From CAVVFX01 sp963747535 (lineage in GTDB: Bacteria > Acidobacteriota > Terriglobia > Bryobacterales > Bryobacteraceae), in contig CAVVFX010000002.1 of NCBI GenBank assembly GCA_963747535.1, positions 124,001 to 188,000 of the forward strand: DNA of 64,000 nucleotides, given 5' to 3'. The position numbers and the translations under genes were made by a program. The notes under the pieces are model-generated. The model searched no databases. It was not told the origin of the DNA and saw only the letters and a program-made list of their open reading frames with translations. Positions 24,858 through 34,338 of this stretch are shown one piece after another. How positions within the stretch are numbered: position 1 is the stretch's first letter; every line of letters begins with the position of its first letter.

Positions 24858-25039
24858 GCCCGTGCATCTGTTCCGCCGCGCTTGCTGAAGCAACCCTGGC
24901 GCTGGAGGGTCGGGCATCCGGAACTTGCCCACGTTTGGCCGCAACCTCGGCACCGCGTGTGAACGAAACTTTGAGGGTTCCTGCCGAACTTTTTCGACGA
25001 CCTGCGCCCGTGCGCGTCATACGGGCCTGATTCTTGAGA

Positions 25040-27478
25040 CTATTCTTCCCGCAGTGCCACCATCGGATCCACTCGCGTAGCTCTCAGCGCCGGCACCAGA
25101 ATCGCAGTCAACGCCGCCATCGCCAGAACCACGGTCACCACGGTCAACGTAACCGCGTCCCTCGCGGAGACACCAAACAGGAGGCTCGCCAACACCCGGG
25201 TAAGCGCCAGTGCACTCGACAGCCCAAAAGCTATGCCGACCCCGACCAGCGCCATGCCTTGCCGCAACACCAGTCTCACGATATTGCGCGGCTCGGCACC
25301 CAGCGCCACCCGCACGCCGATATCTCGTGTGCTCTGCGACACCAGGTACGACATCACGCTGTAGACCCCGAGCGCCGCCAGCAGCAGCGCGAATCCCGCA
25401 AACGCACCCAACATGATGGTGGAGAAACGCTGCCGCGCTAGTGAGTCGTGAAGGCGCTCCTCCATCGTGTGAACGTCATAAACCGTCGCGTGCGGATCCT
25501 CCGCGTGGATTTCCCGAGTGATCGCGCTCGCCATGCCCGCCTCGGGAGATCCTCGCACGACCAGGTACATGCTGCTGTCAGGAAACTGCTGGTGAGGAAA
25601 GTAGACAACCATCTTGCTCTCGCTATCGAGGCCATACTGTTTGACCGCTCCCACCACGCCCGCAATTGCGAACGGCTTCTTGGGATCCTCCCACACATGC
25701 TTGCCAATAGGATTCTCGTGCGGCCAGAACCTTTGTCTGAACTTTTCGTCGATGATGGCTACCGGCGGCCCATCCATCGTGTCATGCTCCGAGAAAAACC
25801 GCCCTCTCACCAGGGGAATCCCCATGGCGCGAAAGTAATCTTCACTCGCGATGCGAATGTCCACCTGCAATTCCTGCCCGGGCGGCGGCGTATAGCCCTC
25901 CACGCTCATCTCACCCCAGCCGACTGATCCGGTAAGAGGCAGCGCCGAAACCACGCCCTCGAGTGTGACGCCGGGCAGCCGGCGAACGCGCTCTTCGATC
26001 CCGCGGTAAAGCCGAGTAGCCGCCTTCTTGTCTCGATATCGTGGCCCCGAGGCGCTAACCTGCATCGACAGAATATGGTCCGTGGAAAAGCCCGGTGGAA
26101 CCGCCAGCAGCCGCTCGTAGCTGCGAATCAGGAGCCCGGCGCCTGCCAGCAGCAAAAGCGAAAACGCCAGTTCCGTGACCACCAGCATTCCGCGCAGAGG
26201 ATTGCGGCTGATGCGAATGCTGGTTTCGCCCTGTCCGCTTCGGCCGCCCGATTTGATCGACGTATTCACATCCACCTTCATCGCCCGCCAGGCCGGTGCG
26301 ATGCCAAACAACACGCCCGTCGCCAGCGAGACAGCGAACGTGAAAGCCAGGACCGTGCCATTGATGGCGATGTCGTCCAGCCGGGGAATGTTTCCAGGAT
26401 TAAGGCTTCGCACGACACGCTGCGCCCCTTCGGCGATCAGCAGGCCGAGCCCACCTCCCATCAGAGCCAGCAGCGAACTCTCGGTGAGCAACTGCCTGAC
26501 GATACGCTTCGCGCCCGCTCCCAGGGCCGTCCGGATGGCCACTTCCTTCTGGCGGCCCGACGCGCGGGCCAGTAGCAGGTTCGCCACGTTGGCGCACGCA
26601 ATCAACAGGACCACCCCGACCGAACCGAACAGCACCAGCACGGCGCGCCGTACGTCGCCCACCACCTGATCCTCAAGCCCGACCACCCAGATACCGAAAG
26701 TACGGTCGCGTTTGTCCTTTTCGCGGATTTGTGAAGCAATGATATCGATATCGGCCTGTGCCTGCCGCACCGAAACGCCCGGTCTCAAGCGCGCCATGAC
26801 GTTGTAGTTTTCGTCGCCGCGACGGTTTACGGCATCCGGGCCGAATGGCAACGGTAGAAAGATGTCAGCCTTGTCCATGGAACTCTCCGCGGGCATGACC
26901 TCTGAGCTTAGTTGAAAATCGGGACGCAGCACGCCGGCAACGGTGTACGGCTTGTCGTTCAGCGTGATGCTTTTCCCCGCGATCTGCGGGTCGGATTGGA
27001 ATCGGCTGCTCCAAAGCCGGTAGCTCAGAATCGCCACTGGAGATTTGCCTGGCTTATCTTCGTCCGCGTTGAGTAAGCGCCCCAGTAAAGGCTTCGCGCC
27101 CAACATGCGCAACAGCGTGGAGGAGGCCAGCATTCCTTCCACACGCACGGGTTGTTCGCGCGTCGCTAAGTTGAAACTGGTCAAACGGGCAATAGCCATC
27201 GTTTCGAAAGAATGGTTTTGATTCTGAATATCGATATACTGCCCCGGCGATGGCCAGTCGCGGAAGATGCCGATCCCGGGCGATTGGAGCCAGACGTTCA
27301 CCAGCCGGTCCGGCTGAGGATACGGAAGCGGGTGGATCAGCAGCGCATAGACGACGCTGAAAATGGCTGTGTTCGCGCCGATGCCGATGCCCAGCGAAAC
27401 TACCACTGCCGCACTCAGGCCGATGCTTTTGCGTAGCATCCGTAAGGCATAACGGAGATCCTGCAGGAGCACATTCAT
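25040..27478 (-). CDS. ADOP-family ABC transporter permease (MacB/FtsX type)
   Basis: 812 aa. Starts LLQDLRYALRMLRKSIGLSAAVVVSLGIGIGANTAIFSVV, the hallmark of acidobacterial duplicated orphan permeases. Order: TM helix (20-45), MacB-like periplasmic domain, FtsX three-helix block (about 285-400, ANVANLLLARASGRQKEVAIRTALGA), second periplasmic domain, second FtsX block (about 680-800) ending DPMVALREE. No ATPase gene lies next to it, as usual for this orphan family. Likely role: export or mechanotransmission, substrate unknown. Confidence 0.92.
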   Translation of the reverse strand: MNVLLQDLRYALRMLRKSIGLSAAVVVSLGIGIGANTAIFSVVYALLIHPLPYPQPDRLVNVWLQSPGIGIFRDWPSPGQYIDIQNQNHSFETMAIARLTSFNLATREQPVRVEGMLASSTLLRMLGAKPLLGRLLNADEDKPGKSPVAILSYRLWSSRFQSDPQIAGKSITLNDKPYTVAGVLRPDFQLSSEVMPAESSMDKADIFLPLPFGPDAVNRRGDENYNVMARLRPGVSVRQAQADIDIIASQIREKDKRDRTFGIWVVGLEDQVVGDVRRAVLVLFGSVGVVLLIACANVANLLLARASGRQKEVAIRTALGAGAKRIVRQLLTESSLLALMGGGLGLLIAEGAQRVVRSLNPGNIPRLDDIAINGTVLAFTFAVSLATGVLFGIAPAWRAMKVDVNTSIKSGGRSGQGETSIRISRNPLRGMLVVTELAFSLLLLAGAGLLIRSYERLLAVPPGFSTDHILSMQVSASGPRYRDKKAATRLYRGIEERVRRLPGVTLEGVVSALPLTGSVGWGEMSVEGYTPPPGQELQVDIRIASEDYFRAMGIPLVRGRFFSEHDTMDGPPVAIIDEKFRQRFWPHENPIGKHVWEDPKKPFAIAGVVGAVKQYGLDSESKMVVYFPHQQFPDSSMYLVVRGSPEAGMASAITREIHAEDPHATVYDVHTMEERLHDSLARQRFSTIMLGAFAGFALLLAALGVYSVMSYLVSQSTRDIGVRVALGAEPRNIVRLVLRQGMALVGVGIAFGLSSALALTRVLASLLFGVSARDAVTLTVVTVVLAMAALTAILVPALRATRVDPMVALREE

Positions 27479-28028
27479 AGGTTCATCCTACCTGCGCGTG
27501 TGGTGCCTCTGTTGGCGTGAAGCGCCGCCGATCCCGCGCGCGACACCCAGCTCGCCAGCGGCGCCCGCCACAGGGACCCCGGTGAAAAAAGACGGAAATG
27601 AAATCTTAGCGCCTAAAGCGTTAAGCCATTCACGGGAGGGAGGCACGTTGCGTCGTGCTTGCCCGGATACCGTCAAGGGGTCCAACGTCGATGAGTCGCC
27701 AACTCATCGAATCACCAAGCCCCCAAACTCGTGAGATACGCCGAACGCCGGGCGTTCGGTTGTTTCCTGGCTTCGTCGAACCAGGCACGCTACTTCCGGG
27801 AGTAGTTTCAGCGCAGAAATGGAGGTGTTGAGGCGCGCGGAATGACTGAGATGCGCCTCAATGTCATTATTGAAGTACACTGTATCGAAACAAGGACATA
27901 CTGGATAGAGCACGGGTCGGGCGCTCGCTGTCGGAGCGGCCGGGTTGGAATCGCGCCTCCGCAGGAGAGGTGTTATGCATGTTCGCAAGGCCACGAAACT
28001 CGAAGTGGTTCAGGCCAGGAGGTAACGG
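27479..28028. other. Intergenic region with two strong palindromes
   Basis: No gene supported. CCGAACGCC-G-GGCGTTCGG (27741-27759) is a perfect 19-bp palindrome. TTGAGGCGC/GCGCCTCAA (27828-27836 and 27853-27861) is a 9-bp stem. Both lie upstream of the di-heme enzyme gene and could be operator or terminator structures for the divergent pair. Confidence 0.45.
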
Positions 28029-29111
28029 TTGTCGCTGAAACACGCCGCTATCGGAATCATGGCAGCGCGCCTGGTGGTTTGCGCCGATTTCGAGTGGAAT
28101 CTGCCGAAGGGTTTTCCCCGTCCACCGGTTCCCGCCGGCAACCCGATGAGCGCCGCCGTTGTGGAACTGGGGCGATATCTGTTCTACGACAAGCGCATGT
28201 CGTCCAATGGGAATGAATCCTGCGGGAGTTGTCATCGCCAGGAACTGGCCTTCACCGACGGCCGATCCCACGCCGAAGGAACCACCGGCGAACTCCATCC
28301 CAGAAGCAGTATGAGCCTCGTCAACGTAGCTTATGTGCCTTTTTTGACCTGGGCGAATCCGAAGGTGACATCGCTTGAGGAACAGGCCCTCATCCCGATG
28401 CTTGGGGACGCTCCGATCGAACTTGGAATGAAAGGACGAGAGCGCGAATTTCTGGACACCCTGCGCGGAGATCCGAGCTACGAGCGGTTGTTTCGCCAGG
28501 CCTTCCCGGGAGAATCGACAGGGTACACGCTAGATCAGGTCACGAAGGCGATCGCTGCGTTTGAGCGATCCATCGTTTCGATGCGCTCACCTTACGATCG
28601 CTATCGCTGGGGCGGCGAGCCGTCGGCGATTTCAGAATCCGCAAAACGCGGGGAACTAATCTTCTTTTCAAGCGAGCGCGGCGGATGCTTCCAGTGCCAT
28701 GCAGGATGGAACTTCAGTGCACCGATCCAATTTGAAGGAAGCAAGGCGACCGCCGCTCTTGCGGGGTTCTTCAACACGGGCGTTTCCACCTACGAGGCCC
28801 CGAACCGCGGACTTTACGAACAGACGCAGCGGCCCGAAGACATCGGAAAGTTTCGAACTCCATCCTTGAGGAACATCGCTGTGACCGCTCCTTATATGCA
28901 CGATGGTAGCCTCGCGACGCTGGAGAAGGTAATCGACCACTACGCGGCCGGAGGAAAAATGGAGCACGCCAACAAGTCTCGCATCCTTCATCCGCTTACG
29001 CTCTCGGCGGAGGATAAACGGGATCTGATCGACTTCCTGATGTCGCTCACCGACCAGGCGCTGCTTCACGATTCTCGCTGGAGCGATCCGTGGCCGCAGG
29101 CCAGCCGCTAG
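28029..29111 (+). CDS. MbnH-family di-heme cytochrome c peroxidase-like enzyme
   Basis: 360 aa, TTG start behind AGGAGG. Two c-type heme sites, CGSCH near residue 71 and CFQCH near 222. The opening FEWNLPKGFPRPPVPAGNPMSAA and the later SLVNVAYVPFLTWANP match MbnH-like enzymes, a MauG/BthA relative. These bis-heme enzymes oxidise a tryptophan on a partner protein (MbnP) in characterised systems. No MbnP gene is seen next to it, so the partner may be elsewhere. Periplasmic. Confidence 0.87.
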   Translation: MSLKHAAIGIMAARLVVCADFEWNLPKGFPRPPVPAGNPMSAAVVELGRYLFYDKRMSSNGNESCGSCHRQELAFTDGRSHAEGTTGELHPRSSMSLVNVAYVPFLTWANPKVTSLEEQALIPMLGDAPIELGMKGREREFLDTLRGDPSYERLFRQAFPGESTGYTLDQVTKAIAAFERSIVSMRSPYDRYRWGGEPSAISESAKRGELIFFSSERGGCFQCHAGWNFSAPIQFEGSKATAALAGFFNTGVSTYEAPNRGLYEQTQRPEDIGKFRTPSLRNIAVTAPYMHDGSLATLEKVIDHYAAGGKMEHANKSRILHPLTLSAEDKRDLIDFLMSLTDQALLHDSRWSDPWPQASR

Positions 29112-29464
29112 TATCTGTCTCCGAATAACCATTCCAACCGCTCCCTGAGAAGCTGAGAAAAAATCGGCCGCCTGCGGCCTTTGATTTTTTCACGGCTTCT
29201 GACGGTTGCGGCTCAGAATCAGCGGTACAGAGCCGCGCGCGTAAGCAAGCGGTTCCCGTTAGTCCTTTTCGAGCATCTGGACAGAGCATACAAATCGATG
29301 GTCTGTCATACGGTTGCTATCAAGACGGGGAATAGACTTGACTTCCCAGGGACGCTCATAGATAATCCTTGGCGCAGGGTCTCAAAAAAAAAGTAAAGTT
29401 TTGGTACGAGATAGCACCTACCTTTTAAGGAACCGTGTTAGTTGCTCGAATGAAAGGGGCGGGA
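29112..29464. other. Intergenic stretch with dispersed repeat
   Basis: Contains CTGACGGTTGCGGCTCAG (29199-29216) followed by GAGCCGCGCGCGTAAGCAAG (29231-29250), the inverse arrangement of the copy at 22500-22556. A hairpin GGCCGCCTGCGGCC lies near 29165. No gene supported. Confidence 0.5.
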
Positions 29465-32400
29465 ATGTTGAATCGCGTTATCTCTCTGCTGGCTACCGGC
29501 ATCTTTGTTTCTACAACCGGTTGGGCGCAGTTTGAGTTGGGATCGGTAGTCGGCACGGTAAGAGACCCGTCCGGATTGGCAATCGCGAACGGGGCCGTCG
29601 AGATTCGGAATCAGGCGACCAATGTTGCCCGCCAGACTATGACTTCGGGGACCGGTGAATACGACTTCGTCAATCTGCAGCCGGGCCGGTACACACTTAC
29701 CGCGAAACAGAAAGGATTTAAAGAAACAACTCAAAACCTTGAACTCGCGGTGGGTCAACGCATGGAATTGAACGTGTCCCTGGAAATCGGGGCCGAGAGC
29801 CAAAGCGTTACAGTAGGCGCCAATGCCGTGACCGTGGACACCGCTTCATCCGACTTGAGCAATTTGCGCACCAGCCAGCAGGTGGTGGACCTGCCCCTGG
29901 ACAGCCGGAATTTTACTCAATTGGTGCAACTGGCTCCCGGCACGAACGCCCACGGCAACTCGACCAACGTTACCAATGGAGGCTACACCGAAGGACGGGG
30001 AACGAATGGATTTGTCAGCAACGGTAACCCGTCGGATATCGGAATGTATCTGATCGATGGCATTCAGAGCGTCGATGCCGATGCCAACGTTCTGATCTTT
30101 TACCCTCCGGTCGATTCGATCCAGGAATTCAAGGTTCAGAGCAGTGCCGCGCCCGCGGCTTATGGCGGCGGCCCAACCATCATCAATGTTACGTTCCGCT
30201 CCGGCACTAACAATTATCACGGCACGCTTTATGAGTTTGTCCGTAACTCGGACTTCGACGCCAAGAACTATTTTGATTCCCAAACGCAGCCGATTCCCCC
30301 GTTTCATATGAATCAGTTTGGCGCCAATGTAAGTGGACCCGTGATTATTCCTCACGTGTTCAACGGGAAGGACAAACTGTTCTTCTTTGCGGACTACGAA
30401 GGGAAGCGGTCGAGCCAACCCCAAACCTATATTTCCACGGTACCGACGGCGGCTTTCCGCACAGGTAATTTCTCCGCGCTGCTGCCCAAGACGGTTATCC
30501 ACATACCAGGCACAACTACGCCCCTGCCGGGTAACCAGGTACAGGTGATCGATCCCACTGCGGCAAAACTGGTTGCGCTGTATCCGCTGCCTAACATACC
30601 GGGCGGCGCTTTGGTGAATAACTATCTCTACAACGGCGCGCTGGTAAACAACATAGACCAGGGCGATATGCGGGTGGATTACCGCACCAACAACTCGACT
30701 ATCTTCGGCCGCTTCAGCAGGGAGTACCCGTCCACGACTAATCCGGGCTATCTGCCCGCTCCGGCAGTGGGTGGAGGGCCCGGGTACCCCGGCCTGACTC
30801 TCGCGCCAGGCACACAAGCCGTGCTGGGCTACGGCCTCTCCATCGGCGCGACGAAATACTATGAGTTCCGCGTCGGTTATTCCCGTTTGATGGAGACCAT
30901 CATCGATGCGGATACAGCGTTTGGCACGCTGGCTGAACAGCTTGGTATTCCGAACGCAAATCCCGGCGGCGCTCCTGGTTTGACTAATATCGGCGTTTCA
31001 GGGACTGCGAGTTTGGGCGACGGCAATGGAAGCGTCAGCAAAGCCAACAACATCTGGGAAGCTGATCAGGCGTTCACCTGGGTGAAGGGCAGTCACGAGT
31101 TGAAATTCGGCTTCAATTTCATGATTACCAACTTTGCGTTTTTCACCCCCGCACACCCGAATGGAACCTATAGCTTCAACGGGTCTTATACCGGCTACGG
31201 CCTGGCTGACTTCCTATACGGTGTTCCGGCCACTTCTGAGATCGATGTCACGCAGTACTTTGACATGCAGCGCTATAAGGCTCCCTTCTATGTGCAGGAC
31301 AACTGGCGAATCACTCCGAAATTGACGCTGAACCTGGGACTTCGCGACGACCTGGTGACACCGTGGAAGGAGCGGCATAACCGGTTGGCGGTTTTCGACC
31401 CGACCAATGGCGGGAATCTGGTGCCGCTGGGCACACCCGGGTTTCCGGCAAACACTGTCACCAACGGGCGCTATACCAACTTCGGGCCGCGCGTCGGGTT
31501 CGCCTATAGCCGCGATTCGAAAACGGTGATCCGCGCAGGCTTCGGCATTTTCTACGCATATGAGACTTACAATTCCAACCCGATGGCCAAGAACGCGCCG
31601 TTCAACGGCTCCCTGTTGGTGAGCAATAGCTCAGGCGCTGCAGGCTACGCGGCGGCTGTGCCTATTTCCACGGGCTTTCCCGCCAATCTCCCGGTTCTAT
31701 TCCCTGCCGCCGGCACCACTTTTCAGGTATACCAGCGAAGCTTTCCAAACCCGTCCTCCAACCAGTGGAACTTCAACGTGCAGAGGCAACTTTCGAGTCA
31801 CGACACCCTTTCGGTGGCCTATATTGGCCAAAGTGGCGAACATCTACTCATTAACCCGAACATCAACCAGGCCGTTCCGGGCCCCGGTGCGGTTGCCAGC
31901 CGCAGGCCTTATCCCAACCTTTCGGATGGGACTCTGAACTGCACCTGCGCCCACTCCTCGTTTGACTCGCTCCAGGCCACCTACATTCGCCGCGTGATCA
32001 ACGGGCTGGATTTCCAGGGAGCGTACACCTACGCCCACAGCATTGACAACTCCAGCGGGAATTCAAACGCGAACGGTATACAGAACCCGCTGGATCTAGC
32101 CTGGTACAGGGGGAATTCGGACTTCGACGTCCGCCAGGACCTGGTGCTGAGCTGGTCGTACGAATTGCCCTTTGGCCGCGGTCAGAAGTTTGTGAGCCAT
32201 GCGCACGGCTTGCTGCAGGCGGCCGTCGGAGGGTGGCGATTGAACAGCATCGATACCTTTCAGAAAGGTAGTCCGTTTACGCCCGTCATGACGACCAGTC
32301 TGCTGAATTCCGGTAGTGCCGGCCAATGGCCCAACCGCATCGGCTCGGGGACGCTTCCCAATCCCACGGTCCATGCCTGGTTCAATACTGCCGCGTTTGT

Positions 32401-32689
32401 CTCTCCGGGAGCCTATATATACGGGAACTCGGGGAGAAACATTCTGTTCGGACCGGGAACCAAACAGTTTGATTTATCCATGTTCAAGGACTTCGGTCTT
32501 AACGAGAGCGCCAGCCGCCACCTGCAGTTCCGGGCAGAGGCCTTCAACGTTTTCAATACGCCCCAATTCAATAACCCCAACGCCTCGATCGGCAACGCAG
32601 CAGCCGGAACGATTACCAGCGCGGGTGCTCCATTGCTGTTCCAGCGGACCTCCCGTGAGGTACAGCTTGCATTGAAGCTGTATTGGTAA
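29465..32689 (+). CDS. Oar-like TonB-dependent outer-membrane receptor
   Basis: About 1074 aa from ATG 29465 (GTG 29435 and ATG 29450 are alternatives). Signal peptide MLNRVISLLATGIFVSTTGWAQ. Residues about 25-110 form a carboxypeptidase-regulatory beta-sandwich (GTVRDPSGLAIANGAVEIRN...GEYDFVNLQPGRYTL). A plug-like region spans about 120-250 and a long beta-barrel ends in LALKLYW, with a terminal aromatic residue. Expected in the outer membrane for import of large or rare substrates, probably glycans here. The enolase-superfamily gene follows 129 bp downstream and may process the product. Confidence 0.9.
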   Translation: MLNRVISLLATGIFVSTTGWAQFELGSVVGTVRDPSGLAIANGAVEIRNQATNVARQTMTSGTGEYDFVNLQPGRYTLTAKQKGFKETTQNLELAVGQRMELNVSLEIGAESQSVTVGANAVTVDTASSDLSNLRTSQQVVDLPLDSRNFTQLVQLAPGTNAHGNSTNVTNGGYTEGRGTNGFVSNGNPSDIGMYLIDGIQSVDADANVLIFYPPVDSIQEFKVQSSAAPAAYGGGPTIINVTFRSGTNNYHGTLYEFVRNSDFDAKNYFDSQTQPIPPFHMNQFGANVSGPVIIPHVFNGKDKLFFFADYEGKRSSQPQTYISTVPTAAFRTGNFSALLPKTVIHIPGTTTPLPGNQVQVIDPTAAKLVALYPLPNIPGGALVNNYLYNGALVNNIDQGDMRVDYRTNNSTIFGRFSREYPSTTNPGYLPAPAVGGGPGYPGLTLAPGTQAVLGYGLSIGATKYYEFRVGYSRLMETIIDADTAFGTLAEQLGIPNANPGGAPGLTNIGVSGTASLGDGNGSVSKANNIWEADQAFTWVKGSHELKFGFNFMITNFAFFTPAHPNGTYSFNGSYTGYGLADFLYGVPATSEIDVTQYFDMQRYKAPFYVQDNWRITPKLTLNLGLRDDLVTPWKERHNRLAVFDPTNGGNLVPLGTPGFPANTVTNGRYTNFGPRVGFAYSRDSKTVIRAGFGIFYAYETYNSNPMAKNAPFNGSLLVSNSSGAAGYAAAVPISTGFPANLPVLFPAAGTTFQVYQRSFPNPSSNQWNFNVQRQLSSHDTLSVAYIGQSGEHLLINPNINQAVPGPGAVASRRPYPNLSDGTLNCTCAHSSFDSLQATYIRRVINGLDFQGAYTYAHSIDNSSGNSNANGIQNPLDLAWYRGNSDFDVRQDLVLSWSYELPFGRGQKFVSHAHGLLQAAVGGWRLNSIDTFQKGSPFTPVMTTSLLNSGSAGQWPNRIGSGTLPNPTVHAWFNTAAFVSPGAYIYGNSGRNILFGPGTKQFDLSMFKDFGLNESASRHLQFRAEAFNVFNTPQFNNPNASIGNAAAGTITSAGAPLLFQRTSREVQLALKLYW

Positions 32690-32818
32690 TAGGTTGGTCA
32701 AGTAGCTCAGCCATTCTGTTTTGGCCCTCGCGAGACTGGTGCGGTCGCCTCCGTATACGGTTCTCCCCGCGCGCAAACACCGCGATCCAACTGGATCTTA
32801 GTACGAGGTGAATGTCAT

Positions 32819-34060
32819 ATGAATCGCAGGCAATTCTCTGTTTTGGCCGCAGGTACGGCGCTGTCCGGACCTTTGGCCGTGCCGGCGCGCCCAGCGGGCA
32901 CCGCACCCATGCGCATCACGAAAGTAAAGACCGTGGAGGTGCGCGGCGTCGTCTCGGGCAAGGGACTGGTGCTTCCCTGGGACCCGAAGAAGACTCCGCA
33001 CGATACGCGAGACTATGTGATGGCGCAGTTCTTCACCGATTCTGGCTTGATCGGAACGACCATGGACGGCGACGAAGAACTGCCGGCTGGAATAGCAGAA
33101 ACGGTGCGCCAGAAGGCGGAGTATTTCATCGGCAAGGACCCGTTCGAGCTGGAAGTCCACAATCGCGATTTTTTCCAGAAAGAGAAAGCGCCGGTAAGGC
33201 TTTTTTTCCTGGAGGTCGGGCTGTGGGACATCATCGGCAAAGCACTCAATCAGCCGCTCTATCATCTTTGGGGTGCGTCGCAAACCAAAGTGATACCGTA
33301 CGCCGCGACAGTTCATTTCTACAAGACGCCGGAGGAGCGCGCCGAAGATGCGTTGAAATTCTATGAACTAGGCTTCAGGGCGATCAAACTGCGCCTGCAT
33401 CACATGGATACGAAGGATGATATCAAGATGGTCGCGACCGTGATCAAGGCCGTGAACGGCAAGATGGCGGTGATGGCTGATGCGAACATGGCAAGTTACA
33501 AGCCGGGTGCCCCTCCACCGGCGTGGAGTTTTGAGACCGCGCAGAGGATGGCGCTCGAGCTCCAGGATCTCGGCCTTTACTGGCTGGAGGAGCCGCTGCC
33601 GCGCCACGATTATGACGGTCTGGCGCGCATTCGCAAACAGCTCACGAAGATGTACCTGGCGGGCGGCGAAGCCAACGTGGGCCTGGCGGATTACAGAGAG
33701 ATTCTGGGACGCAACTCGCTCAGCTACATCCAGCCGGATCCGATGATCGGCGGCCCGGTTACCGTCATTCGCAAAATCGCGGCGATGGGAGAAGCCTTCG
33801 GAGCGAAATTCGGGCCGCACCACGGCAAGAGCGGCGTGGGGATGATGACCAACCTGCATATGCAGTGCGCAGCGCCGAACACCGGCTATATCGAGTACAT
33901 GTACGACCCGGGCTTCTGGAATGCGGACGGTTTCCAGGCCGGCTTTGCGCACCCGTACCCGATCGACAAAGAGGGCTACATGCATGCTCCGAATCGGCCT
34001 GGCCTCGGGATTGAATGGGACCGGGCGTTCTTCAAGAAGTATGGACTGGAGTATGCGTAG
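32819..34060 (+). CDS. Enolase-superfamily enzyme (mandelate racemase / muconate lactonizing type), exported
   Basis: 413 aa with GAGGTG upstream. The N-terminus MNRRQFSVLAAGTALSG is a Tat-type signal. Capping domain, then a barrel with IKLRLH (catalytic Lys region), MADANMAS (metal Asp), WLEEPLP (metal Glu), AGGEANVG (metal Glu) and GPHHGKSG (catalytic His). These residues fit a functional acid-sugar dehydratase-type enzyme, but the substrate cannot be read. A periplasmic member is less common than cytoplasmic ones. Confidence 0.88.
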   Translation: MNRRQFSVLAAGTALSGPLAVPARPAGTAPMRITKVKTVEVRGVVSGKGLVLPWDPKKTPHDTRDYVMAQFFTDSGLIGTTMDGDEELPAGIAETVRQKAEYFIGKDPFELEVHNRDFFQKEKAPVRLFFLEVGLWDIIGKALNQPLYHLWGASQTKVIPYAATVHFYKTPEERAEDALKFYELGFRAIKLRLHHMDTKDDIKMVATVIKAVNGKMAVMADANMASYKPGAPPPAWSFETAQRMALELQDLGLYWLEEPLPRHDYDGLARIRKQLTKMYLAGGEANVGLADYREILGRNSLSYIQPDPMIGGPVTVIRKIAAMGEAFGAKFGPHHGKSGVGMMTNLHMQCAAPNTGYIEYMYDPGFWNADGFQAGFAHPYPIDKEGYMHAPNRPGLGIEWDRAFFKKYGLEYA

Positions 34061-34338
34061 ACGCGCAGCGGGCGCAGATCGCTGAGGATGTGCGGCACCG
34101 CTCCTTGACAGTTGCGGCTCAGAAGTGTTTGGTTGCCGAGCCGCGACCGTTAGGGAGTCGATGCGTTTCACTGTGAGAATACGAGCCCGCATTTATGAAA
34201 TGGTGTACTTAGGTGCGCGAGGGCGGGCTCAAAGCCGGCTGCGGCCACGATTGGCCGCCCCACAAATCCAAGCGAGGGAGTTTTTTACGTGGTGGTTAAA
34301 TTGAAGTAGCCGCCACGAGCGGCTGGAGGAGGCATTCG
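34061..34338. repeat. Two dispersed repeats after the enolase-superfamily gene
   Basis: GCTCCTTGACAGTTGCGGCTC (34092-34112) and GAGCCGCGACCGTTAGGGAG (34138-34157) form an imperfect inverted pair of the family found at 22539 and 22660. GGCTCAAAGCCGGCTGCGG (34226-34244) and ATTGGCCGCCCCACAAA belong to a second family with a copy at 63677-63712. Confidence 0.65.
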
